DNA from: Blattamonas nauphoetae
Taxonomy: Eukaryota; Preaxostyla; Oxymonadida
Direction of reading: 5' to 3'
DNA: 64,000 bases
Assembly: GCA_033064195.1 (NCBI GenBank)
Contig: JARBJD010000168.1
Coordinates: 62,001-126,000, forward strand
Shown here: positions 11,001 through 20,361 of the stretch, piece after piece
Position numbering within the stretch: position 1 is the stretch's first letter
Layout: every line of letters begins with the position of its first letter
The notes under the pieces: generated by a model
What the model was told of the DNA's origin: nothing
Database searches by the model: none
The model's input: only the letters and a program-made list of their open reading frames with translations
Program-made: the position numbers and the translations under genes

Positions 11001-13432
11001 ACTGTCACGTTGTAGCCCTTCCCTCCTCCCAACTTCACTCCTTCCAGATTCACACGAGCTGACTTCCCGTGGTATTCTTCAAGCGAGGAGGATGCTGATG
11101 TGATCCGAATGAGAGGATCTGGAGTTGTGAATGTGACGAGATCAGAAAGTTCGCATTCTTCCTCCGTAACTCCGTCTGGAAGAAGCCACATCCCTTTCGT
11201 CACTTCGTACGTTGTTTCCCATTCCAGCCTTCCTTTCGCTGTCGATGGATGGAGAGGTGCTGTTCCTGTCAGAGTTGTCGAATCTTGCCATTCCAGTGAG
11301 ATGTTCCATGTCTGTCCTTCCTTCTCAACCAGCATCCAATAACTCCCTTCCTCAACAAAGATCCCTTTCACAATAATTTCTGTCGTGTTCCAATCTTTCC
11401 GAGTTGACTCAGCAGAGCGAATAGTTGGTGGTTGGAAAGGTGCGAGTGTTGATCTGGGTTTGGTGTATGTTGTTGCGTCGGGAAGAATTCCGTTTGCTCC
11501 GGACGAAACGATCGCTGTTCCGACTGTCGACACTTTCGACGGTTCTCCGAACACCACATGCACCAGTCGAGGAACATTCGACCCATCCAGCAGCACTCCC
11601 AACGTTCCTTTGATAGCGATATCAGTCTCGACTGTTACTTTCGCTGTGTCTCCATCGAACGTGACATCCACAGACTTGATGGTGGGTGTTGAGGAGATTT
11701 GCGGAACGATAGTGCTGTTGGCCTTATCATTATATTCGAAATACACATTTGGTGTCCCCGATGTGGAGTCACAGTATTTGACTGAGTAGTTCATGACATC
11801 TGTTGATTGGAGACAAATATGGATGTCCCTCCCGTCCGATATCAGTTCCGTGGAGCATCCTCGGAACTGGACGAAAGAGAAAGACGCAGTCATCTGAGTG
11901 TATACCATCAAGGCACCACCACTCTGATCCGTAGAGCAGTCCACGAAAGCGCAGTTTGAGACTGAGCCGGGGTTGGCATAAAAAAATATCGCGCCACCGG
12001 CGCCTGATTCGGAGAGTTCGAAGAAGCATTTGTCGATCGTCGTTGTGGAAGTGTAATACACGAGGACGCTTCCTCCACAATTACCGGATGAACATTCTGT
12101 GAACGACGATTCAGAGATTGTGCTTGGTTGCGGATTGCTGTAGGTACATCGGAAATTCACTGCTCCTCCGTTCGCATTGTACTCGGTGCAGGTGCATTTG
12201 TGGAAGAAGCATGTTGTGATTGTGAGGGTCGACGATGTGTGGTACATGAAGATCGCTCCTCCACCCTCCTTTTCCACTGCGACAGCCATCTCGTTGAATG
12301 TGCAGTGGGAGAAGGAGACAGAGGTCACATCTGATGTCACGTTGTTCAGACGGCCAATTACTGTTTGTGTTCGGTTTTCGAGGGAATATTCCAATTCATT
12401 GTTTTGTTGGCGGATGCATGATGAGAAGGAGGAGTTCGAACACATTAGATTCCCTCCCAAGTTCGGCGACATCATTCCTGTCCCGCTGTCGTGGTTTGTG
12501 CTCCGATCAACACAACACCCAGCCACTCGCTGACAAACTTCACTCCCAAACTTCAGCTTGCCTGCGGAGAATTGAGACGATGATGAAACATTCAGAAGAC
12601 TGCTTCCCACCAGACTCGTCTCCATCCGGAGAGTACAGCCAGAGGCACCCAAAGAGGAGTCTTGCTCAGTCAGGCCAAACGAGAAGAGAGGGCCAGTTCC
12701 TCCGATCAGATGCTTCGATTCGAGCGAGAGATCAGTTCCAATGATGGTAATGGATTCCATTTCGGTTTTCGTAAAATCAGACCAGTTGGGAGATGGAGAT
12801 GAAGTCAGTGATGCATGTGGATGGGCCAGACCAACAAATGGTGCAACATGATTCGACATCGAATGGTGCGTCACATCTGCCAGGATGACGGTTGAGCCCA
12901 AAGTCGGTCCTTCATTTTCTGATGTAGTGATCACGAATGGAGATGAATCGCCATTTGATGTGATCGAGCTGGACGAAAAACGGACAGTAGAGCCAGAAAT
13001 CGAACAGATCCCATTTCGTTCAGAGTTCATGATGGCGTGGACTTCGCTCATCGAAAAAGTGCTATTCAGGACATCAAACATGAATCTCGGGACTTCGAGT
13101 CCATAATTCCCCATATTTGGGGTCTGTTTCGGTTCGGATTTAGTTGATGCTTGATTCGGAGACCATGAAGGCTGTTCGGAACTTTGTTGGATGTCACCTT
13201 GGAAGAGCAAGCTGGAGTTATTGCCAATAAACGAGATCTCTTCCGATCGTATCTGGATGCTGTATAAGATGACCGTATTTTCGATGAGTCTCAAGATCTT
13301 CGAGTTGTGGCAGTCAGGATCCTTTCCGGCTTCTTCAACACTGCTGAGTGGTGATAGAAATGTGTGTGGAGAATTGAAGAAGTGAGACTGGAGGGAGAGG
13401 AAGGTGGTGACAGTGACGAGAAAACTGTTCAT
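8033..13432 (-). CDS. Giant beta-helix transmembrane protein with kinase-like C-lobe (copy 2)
   Basis: A single-exon gene of 1799 residues, a tandem paralog of the gene at 1657-7374 on the same strand. It begins with a signal peptide (MNSFLVTVTTFLSLQSHFF). A parallel beta-helix follows, with repeated GGAI, SSFTECSS and DCS turns, then IPT/Ig-like beta domains, then a second beta-helix after the shared CGDRNRPCKSIEDGW motif. One membrane helix (WWLPLVISLSVLFILVLVVI) lies near residues 1467-1490 and ends in CCRRRRDKK. The cytosolic C-terminus has the APE-like VRWYAPE, the helix motif LGLILWEMETG and EPDDRPDLD, as in a tyrosine-kinase-like C-lobe. The catalytic HRD and DFG motifs are replaced or absent. 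Likely a receptor-like pseudokinase on the surface membrane. The family is, from recall, greatly expanded in oxymonads. Confidence 0.82.
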   Translation of the reverse strand: MNSFLVTVTTFLSLQSHFFNSPHTFLSPLSSVEEAGKDPDCHNSKILRLIENTVILYSIQIRSEEISFIGNNSSLLFQGDIQQSSEQPSWSPNQASTKSEPKQTPNMGNYGLEVPRFMFDVLNSTFSMSEVHAIMNSERNGICSISGSTVRFSSSSITSNGDSSPFVITTSENEGPTLGSTVILADVTHHSMSNHVAPFVGLAHPHASLTSSPSPNWSDFTKTEMESITIIGTDLSLESKHLIGGTGPLFSFGLTEQDSSLGASGCTLRMETSLVGSSLLNVSSSSQFSAGKLKFGSEVCQRVAGCCVDRSTNHDSGTGMMSPNLGGNLMCSNSSFSSCIRQQNNELEYSLENRTQTVIGRLNNVTSDVTSVSFSHCTFNEMAVAVEKEGGGAIFMYHTSSTLTITTCFFHKCTCTEYNANGGAVNFRCTYSNPQPSTISESSFTECSSGNCGGSVLVYYTSTTTIDKCFFELSESGAGGAIFFYANPGSVSNCAFVDCSTDQSGGALMVYTQMTASFSFVQFRGCSTELISDGRDIHICLQSTDVMNYSVKYCDSTSGTPNVYFEYNDKANSTIVPQISSTPTIKSVDVTFDGDTAKVTVETDIAIKGTLGVLLDGSNVPRLVHVVFGEPSKVSTVGTAIVSSGANGILPDATTYTKPRSTLAPFQPPTIRSAESTRKDWNTTEIIVKGIFVEEGSYWMLVEKEGQTWNISLEWQDSTTLTGTAPLHPSTAKGRLEWETTYEVTKGMWLLPDGVTEEECELSDLVTFTTPDPLIRITSASSSLEEYHGKSARVNLEGVKLGGGKGYNVTVRKMEGSTLIGDEIVLSGTFFGEFVSPTYSHSELIIGNPNPLLSFETTYLITKFDVDGEVSVVDADVTFSVPPEPARIVGVKTRQLTRDRTKMIVLLEGRALLHRTGKVTLTDSYWYCELSSDVVVQNDTHCTAEVPVGEDQTSDQLQYGEEYTVRRNMKDLNVLHVEDGITLVVPHLPEITEMKFSFSNTLHTGCLVKLTGTNLIVGESMKITLNDSLSFIATVTSETNAQSTELPIGRPSALEHDTTYEVTSIEATETDQGKTLLASGISDTTGSLPDDFIFFVDSGPSSESTLFCGDRNRPCKSIEDGWKIVEGVGISKFSISIIHNTTQNEQVRMEAQHEVLIESGPTTTTELSVSPSSLSEMEGEGMIEVSEGRLRLRDVDVLLSDLPSLIFIRMIGGHLTLETCTLVGLSSSHTRNEIDTHAGLCLWESGILNLVNATTTIIKQTDLTHLSQGAINMKGGNLTIRTSSFEANNPRLSNFPSLRRNIRCSEEGAIEIGSLSGGDGSSDTHPHLWLSHEDCVLSGEDVNANAPFFIPTLSSSSTSKLNSKKTGFEVSMNGTTLIPCSLYLEVFEKQKDGKEGKTVRIPLSENSTESFNETLINVSLPLSSMDGFEKGLEWCGRLVYGQNETTTSFVIQKNSVDRAAQAVRDNMKWWLPLVISLSVLFILVLVVIVVCCRRRRDKKNGQKEAEMTESDQLPMEDEKMDIVTDNRIGVNSIQTFSSSESNQETQKKEEPEPSKDMNGFENVEEVLVCSGDMKKTAFVSKDRTLYNALHSENKWDVRVRQAQQQLVKGLKGVMKKDGEAVILRTLTAHNIFFDSQQNVCLKLNLDVTPQMPQPISTQQPQQEQLEQEPTIETNESKPTALPFSQPANEGVRWYAPEVIANKPHINSVHGAVFSLGLILWEMETGCVPYGEQDAVNASRQIVTGVRPKLELVENKDVRELISQCLSLEPDDRPDLDTIENTLSFLPPLESINPNALAQA

Positions 13433-13602
13433 GGATTCACGCGGACAAATCCGATTTCCTGCAGCCCAAAATCATTTCCAAATCAATCCACAAGACGGTG
13501 TTTCTGTCGTGTCTAATTTCTATAAAAGTGTCGCCACTTTCGATACAATCCCAATCCCATTCGTTCAATATCATTCATCATCGAATGGTAGATGATATGA
13601 TT

Positions 13603-13886
13603 TCGATCGAACCTCAACAAAGTTCTGAAGTCATCTCGAATCGACACCATGTTGTCAAACCCTGATAACTCATCAACCACCATCGCTACGACGGATGGAA
13701 GTGCGATTGTGTGAACTTTAGTTGCCATTCATTGATTTGAATTGCTTCGATTGTCCAGAAACCGAACGAAGACAAGAAGGAACTTTTTGCGAAACTGAAA
13801 AAGCTCGAAACTGAATCGGACGAGATCCGTGTTGGGATTGCGAAGGAGCTTGTGAATCTGTGCCTGGACGGTCTGTGGAGTGTTTT
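13603..13886. repeat. Inverted repeat 1, right arm
   Basis: Reverse-complement partner of 346-630. It covers exon 1, the 50-nt intron and exon 2 of the downstream gene. Similarity stops just after the exon 2 donor. The differences are scattered single bases, several of them in the intron. Confidence 0.85.
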
Positions 13887-16309
13887 GGAGGAGAGGAGAC
13901 GATTGTTGATTTAGGTTTTTGTTGTTGTTTTTGTTGTTGTTGGGATGGATGGAATGCTCTCTGACCAAGATTTGCGGAACCATCGTTGTATTGAAGGGCC
14001 ATCGTGAGGAATCTCTTGCGAATTGATTGCTTCTTGTTTTTATGAATCAGATTCAGGAAACTCAAAAGGGATTGGGACGACGCTGATGGAAGGCCGAATT
14101 CTTCCGATTTTGGGGAATCAGCTGAGTCTTCCTCTTTCCGTGGAAGTTCGGGTGTGACTTCGATGCTTGATTTCTTCTTATCCGCATTCTTTCTGCTTCT
14201 TTCTGATTTCTGTTCATTTCTTCGTTCTCGATTTCTGATCTCCTGATTTTGTTTGCCCTGTCGCGTCTGTCTGTTCGTCAGGTGGGATTCCAAGTGTTAT
14301 TTGACGCAGTGCTTGCGGTGATCTCGAAAAACGAAGGAGTTTCACTTTCGAAGCACTTTCCGTCTCTCCTCACTCTCTCCCGGGTCTGTGCCTTCCAACC
14401 GCTTTTCAGTGTTCTTTCCTCCTTCCATCCTTCTTCCTCTCTCTCTTTTTCATCTCTCTTCTCTTTCTTGGTTTTTGTGGTGTTTCTTTTTCGAATCAGG
14501 ACTCGAACAGCCGAATCTCCGAGCCAGTGATTGCGACGATTGGGTTTGTTTCTTGTTCTGTTTCATCTTTTCCTCTTTTCCCTCCATCTCCTCCATCTCC
14601 CCTCTCTCCTCTCCCCTCTCTCCTCTCGCGCAGTCTGATCACTCACCGTTTGTCGTCGCCGTCCGAAGTGGAGCTGTTCCTTCAGAGTGGGATTCTGGAA
14701 TCGCTGGTGTGGTCGCTTCGGACACATCGTGATGCTCGAGTTCGGAAGGCGATTGTGGTTGCACTTGGGGAGATTGGAGTTGGGCTGAAGTTGGCAGTTG
14801 TTCGAGCGGAAGCCTCTAAAGACTGTGAAGTGGAGGAATGGCGGAGACGAGGTGGACGTGAGAAGAAACAAGAAGAGCTCGGAGGAGAGAGGTCGTTCGG
14901 AGACGAGAGTGAGAGTGAGGATGAGAATGAAAATGAGGTTTTGTCGTTTGCGAAGCCAGTGTGGAGTGTGTCGCTGAGTGGATGGGAAGTGGAAGCGCTA
15001 GGGCGAGTGGGGTGGGAGAGGGAGGACAGGGGAGAGACGGACTTCGGGAGTCGATGCCGACGTGGAGTTGGGATTGTTCGGGAAGGGCTGATTGGAGTGA
15101 TTCGAGGATGGGGGAAGGAGAAGAGGGAGTTGGAGGAAGGTCAGAAGAAAGGAAAAGATGAGAAAGATGGGAAAGAGATGAAGGAAGGGAAGGAAGAGCA
15201 GAAAGGTAAAGAAGTGATTGAAGGGGAAGAAGAGTGGAGGGAGGAAGAGGATGTGGGAGTTCGGCGAGTGGCAGGGAGTGTGTGTGGAGTTGTGTTTGGG
15301 GAAGTGTTTGGAGTGTCGGAGAGTTGGTGTGTTTCGGGAGGAGTGGTTGGAGTGCGAGGGTCGGACATGGAAGCAGTTCGAGTGGAGATGAAGAAGAAGA
15401 TGGAAGAACAACAAGCGACATTCGAATCTCAACTGAGACAAGCAGAGGACGAAGCGAGAAAGAGGGAAGAAGAGATGAAGAAAGAGAATGAGGAAATCAT
15501 GAAGAAAGAGAAGGAAGAGATGCAATCAAAGGAAAGAGAGATGATGAAAGAGAAAGAAGAGATGGAAGCGCTGATTGCGGAGTTGAGAAAGAACCAACGA
15601 CCTGCCCTCATCTCAATCTCAGAAATCAAAGCAGTGTTGTCCAACACGTCGAAACTGTCTCGATCGGGCGACACGTTCACTTTCAGCTCGGGTGGTTGTT
15701 CCACAGTGACACTCGACCACACCCTCACAAAGGCCTGCCTTTCTGCCTCTGACATCTTTCTCTCTTTCCTCGCAGGGAATCTGGCTTCTGTTTGTGTTTC
15801 ATCGTTTTTCGACTTCTTCAGCACTCTTCGAATCATCCAACAATCGGGGTGTTTCCGTCTGCCTTTGTTTTCTTCATTTTTCAGAAATCGGCTTCCTCGA
15901 CTCGACTGAAGGACCGTTCCCAGATTCACAATGGCTTGGTCAGTTCAACAGTGTGCCTCTCTTCATTCCCATCTTCTTCAGCCTCCCTCAGTTTCTGCCC
16001 ACAATGGTCTGTTCATCCTCATCTCTCAACTCTCAAAGCACTGCTAATAGAAAATGTCACATTGGACAATCATACACAGAACATGGGAAGGGATCAGTGT
16101 CGTTCAAAACAGGGGACGAGGTTGTGTTGGAGGTGGACATGGAAGCTCGCACGTGCCATTTGTTTGTGAACTCAGTCCAAACGAAAGTGTTCGCTCGAGG
16201 CATCCCAGCCTCAGTCAAGCTCGCTGTCTGATTCTCTCGTTCTCATCATTCGTTTCAGGTCACTTTCGATGGATCGAATAATGGATTTGAAGTGAAATCG
16301 TTTCGTTAA
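13649..16309 (+). CDS. HEAT-coiled-coil-SPRY-like protein, copy A
   Basis: Multi-exon gene. Exon 1 is 13649-13708, intron 13709-13758 (50 nt), exon 2 from 13759 (KPNEDKKELF) to a GTCTGT donor near 13871. A helical exon near 14287-14394 contains FDAVLAVISKNEG. The large exon from about 14634 holds HEAT-type helices (RVRKAIVVALGEIGVG), an acidic linker, and a Glu/Lys coiled coil at about 15385-15600. The C-terminal 230 residues form a SPRY-like domain containing IGFLDST, RTCHLFVNSVQ and IPASVKLA. A 33-nt intron (16226-16258) precedes the end VTFDGSNNGFEVKSFR and a TAA stop. Exon edges between 13871 and 14634 are approximate. HEAT and SPRY are both protein-binding modules, so I infer a scaffold role. 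It is convergent with the myotubularin gene. Confidence 0.65.
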
Positions 16310-16611
16310 GTTGAGAAAACGAAATCGACACAACTTCCCGACGAAATCGCAGTTGATTTTTGATTCATTCTTCCCTTACCATCACACAGGATATTCTTCA
16401 TTGTCTCTTTTCTTGACCAAAATGAAGGATTCTCTTCAATCAACTCTTCTTCGAAGATGTGACGAAATCTGAAAAATGAAGAAACTCATCGGAATCGGAT
16501 CTTACACAAAGAGAAAAGAAAACGGAAAGAACGATTTCAAAAAGAAATGAACCCCTCAAACGAATCCAAAGATAGAAACCACAATCCATCCCCTCTGAAC
16601 CGCTTCCACTC
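16310..16611. other. Convergent intergenic spacer
   Basis: About 300 bases between the stop of the plus-strand SPRY-like gene and the stop of the minus-strand myotubularin gene. It must serve as 3' region for both. I see no repeat or RNA gene. Confidence 0.5.
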
Positions 16612-19600
16612 TCACCTCCCCCTTCCCCTCCGCCTCATCGCGACTGATTGTGGTGTCGAAGGCCCGTCGAGTTGCATTTGTGATGATGGAGTGTCGAGGA
16701 TGGTTGATGCAGTGTCATTGCGAGATGTGGATTGTGGGTGGGGAGGATGTGGTTGTGTTGGGTGTGTCGATTCGGATGCGGGATGAGGTGTCTGCGATGA
16801 AGATGTGATTCGTGTTCCTCCCCTTCCCCTTCCCCTCCCTCGCCCTCTTCCACCTCTCATTTCTTCGTTTCTTCCTGTTTCTACCTCGACAATGTGAATT
16901 GTTCCAGGTGACGAAGAGGGTGTGTGGTCTGTTTCTCTTGTTGATGGGTCCCGCGTCCTTCCACCTCGGCCTCGTCCTCGTCCCCTCATTCCCCCAATTT
17001 CTCTTCCACGTGTTGCTTGTTCATTTGCTCTGTTTTCAAAATTTCTGTTACTAACCCCATTCTCCCCACCTCCGGCTTGCTGTCCCGCTTCCTTCTCTTC
17101 CATTCTCGACCTCTCGTGCTGTTTGGCTAGTCCATCTTTTCCACTTTTGGGCTCCGTTCCGGCGTGTTTAGAGGATTGTCTTTCTGTTTCCGAGAGCGAC
17201 AGATGCGGAGTGGATTGGGGTGTGTGTTGTGCGGGGAGAGGGTTCGTGTTGGTGAGATGGGGAGGAGTGGGAGTTGGGTATGATGGCATCTTCGTATGCG
17301 GTTGAGGATGAGAAGCGGTGTGGTTTTGAGATTTACCCAAATCAGGCGACAGCGCAATCGACACACTCCAACCATCCCCTTCCTCCTCTCCCAAACTCCC
17401 TTTCCCTTCACCTCCCTCCATCTCCTCTTCTCTTTCATCTCCTTCCTCGTCTTCTTCCCGACGTGTTTCCGAGCTGGTTGTCAACGGCGATGGAAGAATA
17501 AACCGAATCGACTTCGATTTCGGACGAGGCTGCGAGAACGACGGGGATGAGCGGAGTGATTCGCTTGTCTCTCCACTTCGTCCATCAGCTTCGGATCGCT
17601 CTCTCCTTCCTTCTTCTTCCAGTCGTGTCGCCTCGTCTTCCTTCCTTTTCTCTTCTCTCTCCCACTTCTCTTCTTCGAGTCGCCTCTCCCGCCACGTCTC
17701 CGTCAGCCTCAAATGTGATGGAAAGTGGATCGACCACACTTCCAACTCGAACAGATTCGGAATCAGAACGAACTGCCTTCCCTTCTTCCACTCTTCCTTC
17801 CCCAACTCCTCCATCAACACCATCCGAGGCGTGCGAGGTGTCGATGGAAGAGAGAACGACTCGCTCCCCAAACTCCACTCCCCTCCCACCTCACACACTC
17901 CCTCCCACTTCCACCTCTTCTTCTCAAACTTCCTTCTCTTCTCCTCGCCCATCACAAACTCCCAAATGCTCTCGGTTCGTTCAGCAATCCCTCCCATCTC
18001 CCTCTCCGCTTCGCAATCACACAGAAACGAACCAAACAGACCAGACGACGCGTGTTTGGCGAAGAAGCGCAGAAGTGACTGACGAAACCCAAACTCGTCT
18101 GAATGACGAACGAGCAGTTGGAACACGCAATCCAGAAATTGAACGAAAATGGATGAAACTTGCGATTCCTTGGCCGATTTGGACAGATTCGTGGGGAGAC
18201 GGGGAGTTGTGTGGGATTCTGTTCTTCTGACTCTATTTCCTTTCTGTTCTTCATTTCTGGTGTTTGATGTGGATTGTGCTCGTTTGGCCTTCAGTCCAGC
18301 GATGGTCCATTCGACATCCAGTTTTGTCCCGCTTCTCGTCCCAAAGCGGTGTCCAAAACCACTCCATTCGCGCTCGATCAGCCCAACAAATCCTGAAAAC
18401 GAGCGATAAAGAGGGTGCGATAGTATCATCGTCAGAGTGATGAGAGCTGGGGTTCGGTCCCATCCGTCGGAGCAGTGGACGAGGATAGATTGGGAGAATA
18501 AGGTGAGGGAGAGCGAGCGGGCGGATGAGAGGAGGAGATGGATGTGGGAGAGGTATTGAGAGGATACGATGAGAGGATGGGTGCTGGAGGGAGGGAAAAG
18601 AAGAGTGAATGTGGGAAAGAAGAAATATTGAGCAAAGGAAAGGATTGGTGACCACAAAGAAACGACCGAACATCAACATTTGAGACAGACCTTTCCACAG
18701 CCTCGCCCTTGTCTGACAGTGTCCACATCGCATCCTCCAACTTTTCTCGGCTTTTTCGCATCACTTTCATGTTCTCGATTCCCAAAAATTGGACATCCCA
18801 AAAACCAGGTCTTGCGCGTTCCCATCCCCCTGACAGCATCCCATTTCCCACTGCAACGGCGAATGGGCGTGCGTCGACAATCAGAAGAGGGGTTTGGGAG
18901 GGAAATGAATCCGTGATCTTAAGAGAAGGGAGACGAAATGAATGGGTGTGAGAAATCGATGAGTGTCCAATGAAGGAGAACAATATCAACCAAAAAAGTG
19001 AAAAGTTTCAATGAATATGAGAATGGTTTGGATGGCATACATGGAATGACGAGGGCAGTTCCACGTTTGAGAGCGTCGAATGTTTTGATGTCTCATCCTC
19101 GTGCCCATCCCCTCCACTTCCGCCAAAATTAATTGTTTCAAAGTCTTGACCCTCTGTTACTTCCATTTCGGCAAGCCAGCGGGCCCAGCCTCCTCTTCCC
19201 CGCTTTCCAAGTTCGACCAACATCTTCGAATCGATATCGCTTTTCTTTTCGATAACGCCTGTTCTGGGTTGTGATGATCGACACAAAACATGCCCATTTG
19301 GATGTAAGTATGATATCGTTGGGAAACGACAAGAGGTCCGAAATGAGCTCACAGAAATCAGGTTTTGGTCAGAAATTGACGAAGGGACTGCCACAAGAGG
19401 TGGATACGTCGGGCACATCGAAAAATCCTTGTTGCTTTCCGATATTCGAATGTGGGTCACATATCCTGGCGGAATTCCCGGGCTTGAGGACGATCGAAGT
19501 CTCGACCTTTGTGTTTGCTTCCCCGACGGTGAGTTCGCTCCGACTGTGGATGTCAATCCCATCAATCGGAAGTGTATGAGAAGATTTGTGGTGAGGTGAG

Positions 19601-20118
19601 ATTGGTGAGGTGAGTTTGGCTGTGAAATCGTGTCAGAATTGGTCGAATTTTTCCAAGTAAAACAGAACAACGATTTTGCGATATCATCCATTGCTGAGGT
19701 CAGACATGTGTAAAAGCTGTTCCGTTTGTTTGAATCAGGTTCAATAAACACTCTAAAGTCGGCAGAATGAGAGATGAGAATAGAAGAAAAGATCAGTTCA
19801 CAAATAGGTGAGTACAAACCGAAATCGTTCCCCAGTTTTCAGGCGAGCTTCCACATGATAGTTCTTTTCTCCTCCTGACGAATGCTTTCCACCGACTTTG
19901 GACACAGATGATATCGATGCAAGTGGAAAAGAAACATGACCATCTGCTCGAGATAGGCCTGATCGACGAGTGGTCAACTGGAAAAAGATCATTCGATAGT
20001 TTGTAATCCAGATGGTTCCTCCACAACTCCGATTGGTCAAATATACATGTGGAAAGTCTCCATCTGGTCGCAAGGTTTCGCCAAGCAATAAATCGTACTC
20101 TGGGAATTTTCCAGTCAC
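16612..20118 (-). CDS. Myotubularin-family phosphoinositide phosphatase with RGG tail
   Basis: Predicted 3-phosphatase acting on PI3P or PI(3,5)P2 on endosomal membranes. A PH-GRAM domain lies in the first exon (about 19820-20118; YDLLLGE, TIWITNYRMIFF). Later exons carry CPTYPPLVAVP, the FRTSCRFP and CRSSQP motifs, and VDARPFAVAVGNGM with FLGIENMKVMR, all in the order usual for the family. The active site CSDGWDRT (about 18451-18477) has the intact Cys-x5-Arg, so it should be catalytic; GLIEREWSGFGHRF follows it. Introns separate these blocks. The C-terminus is unusual: a charged and Ser/Pro-rich linker, then two clusters of RG/RGG repeats near 16810-17000 and a final RRRGRGR. The true start is uncertain: the frame opens with a non-ATG codon at 20118, so a short upstream exon (to about 20266) is possible. 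Confidence 0.85.
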
Positions 20119-20361
20119 AAATGAATGTAAAGGGAATCACAGGAGATGAATACGTTGTGAAACACACCAATTTGCTGTCTTCGTCGAGTTCCGAGCGACA
20201 TCGCTCGGAGAAAGAAAGATGATGGTCTTTGGACGATCTTTTTCTCGATGAAAACACTCTCAACAAGAAGATCGAGATATCATTCGAAGAAACCTCACAA
20301 GAGTGAAATGAAAACCAAGGAGAGTGAAGTGAAAGTGAGTGTGAAGAGAGAAGAGCTCCGA

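Noticed and set aside
13718-14293. 191-residue minus-strand frame with a Gln run
   Set aside because: It overlaps exon 2 and the following intron of the plus-strand gene and reads the complement of a conserved exon. The Gln run comes from a GTT/TTG repeat. A real gene here cannot be excluded, but nothing supports it.
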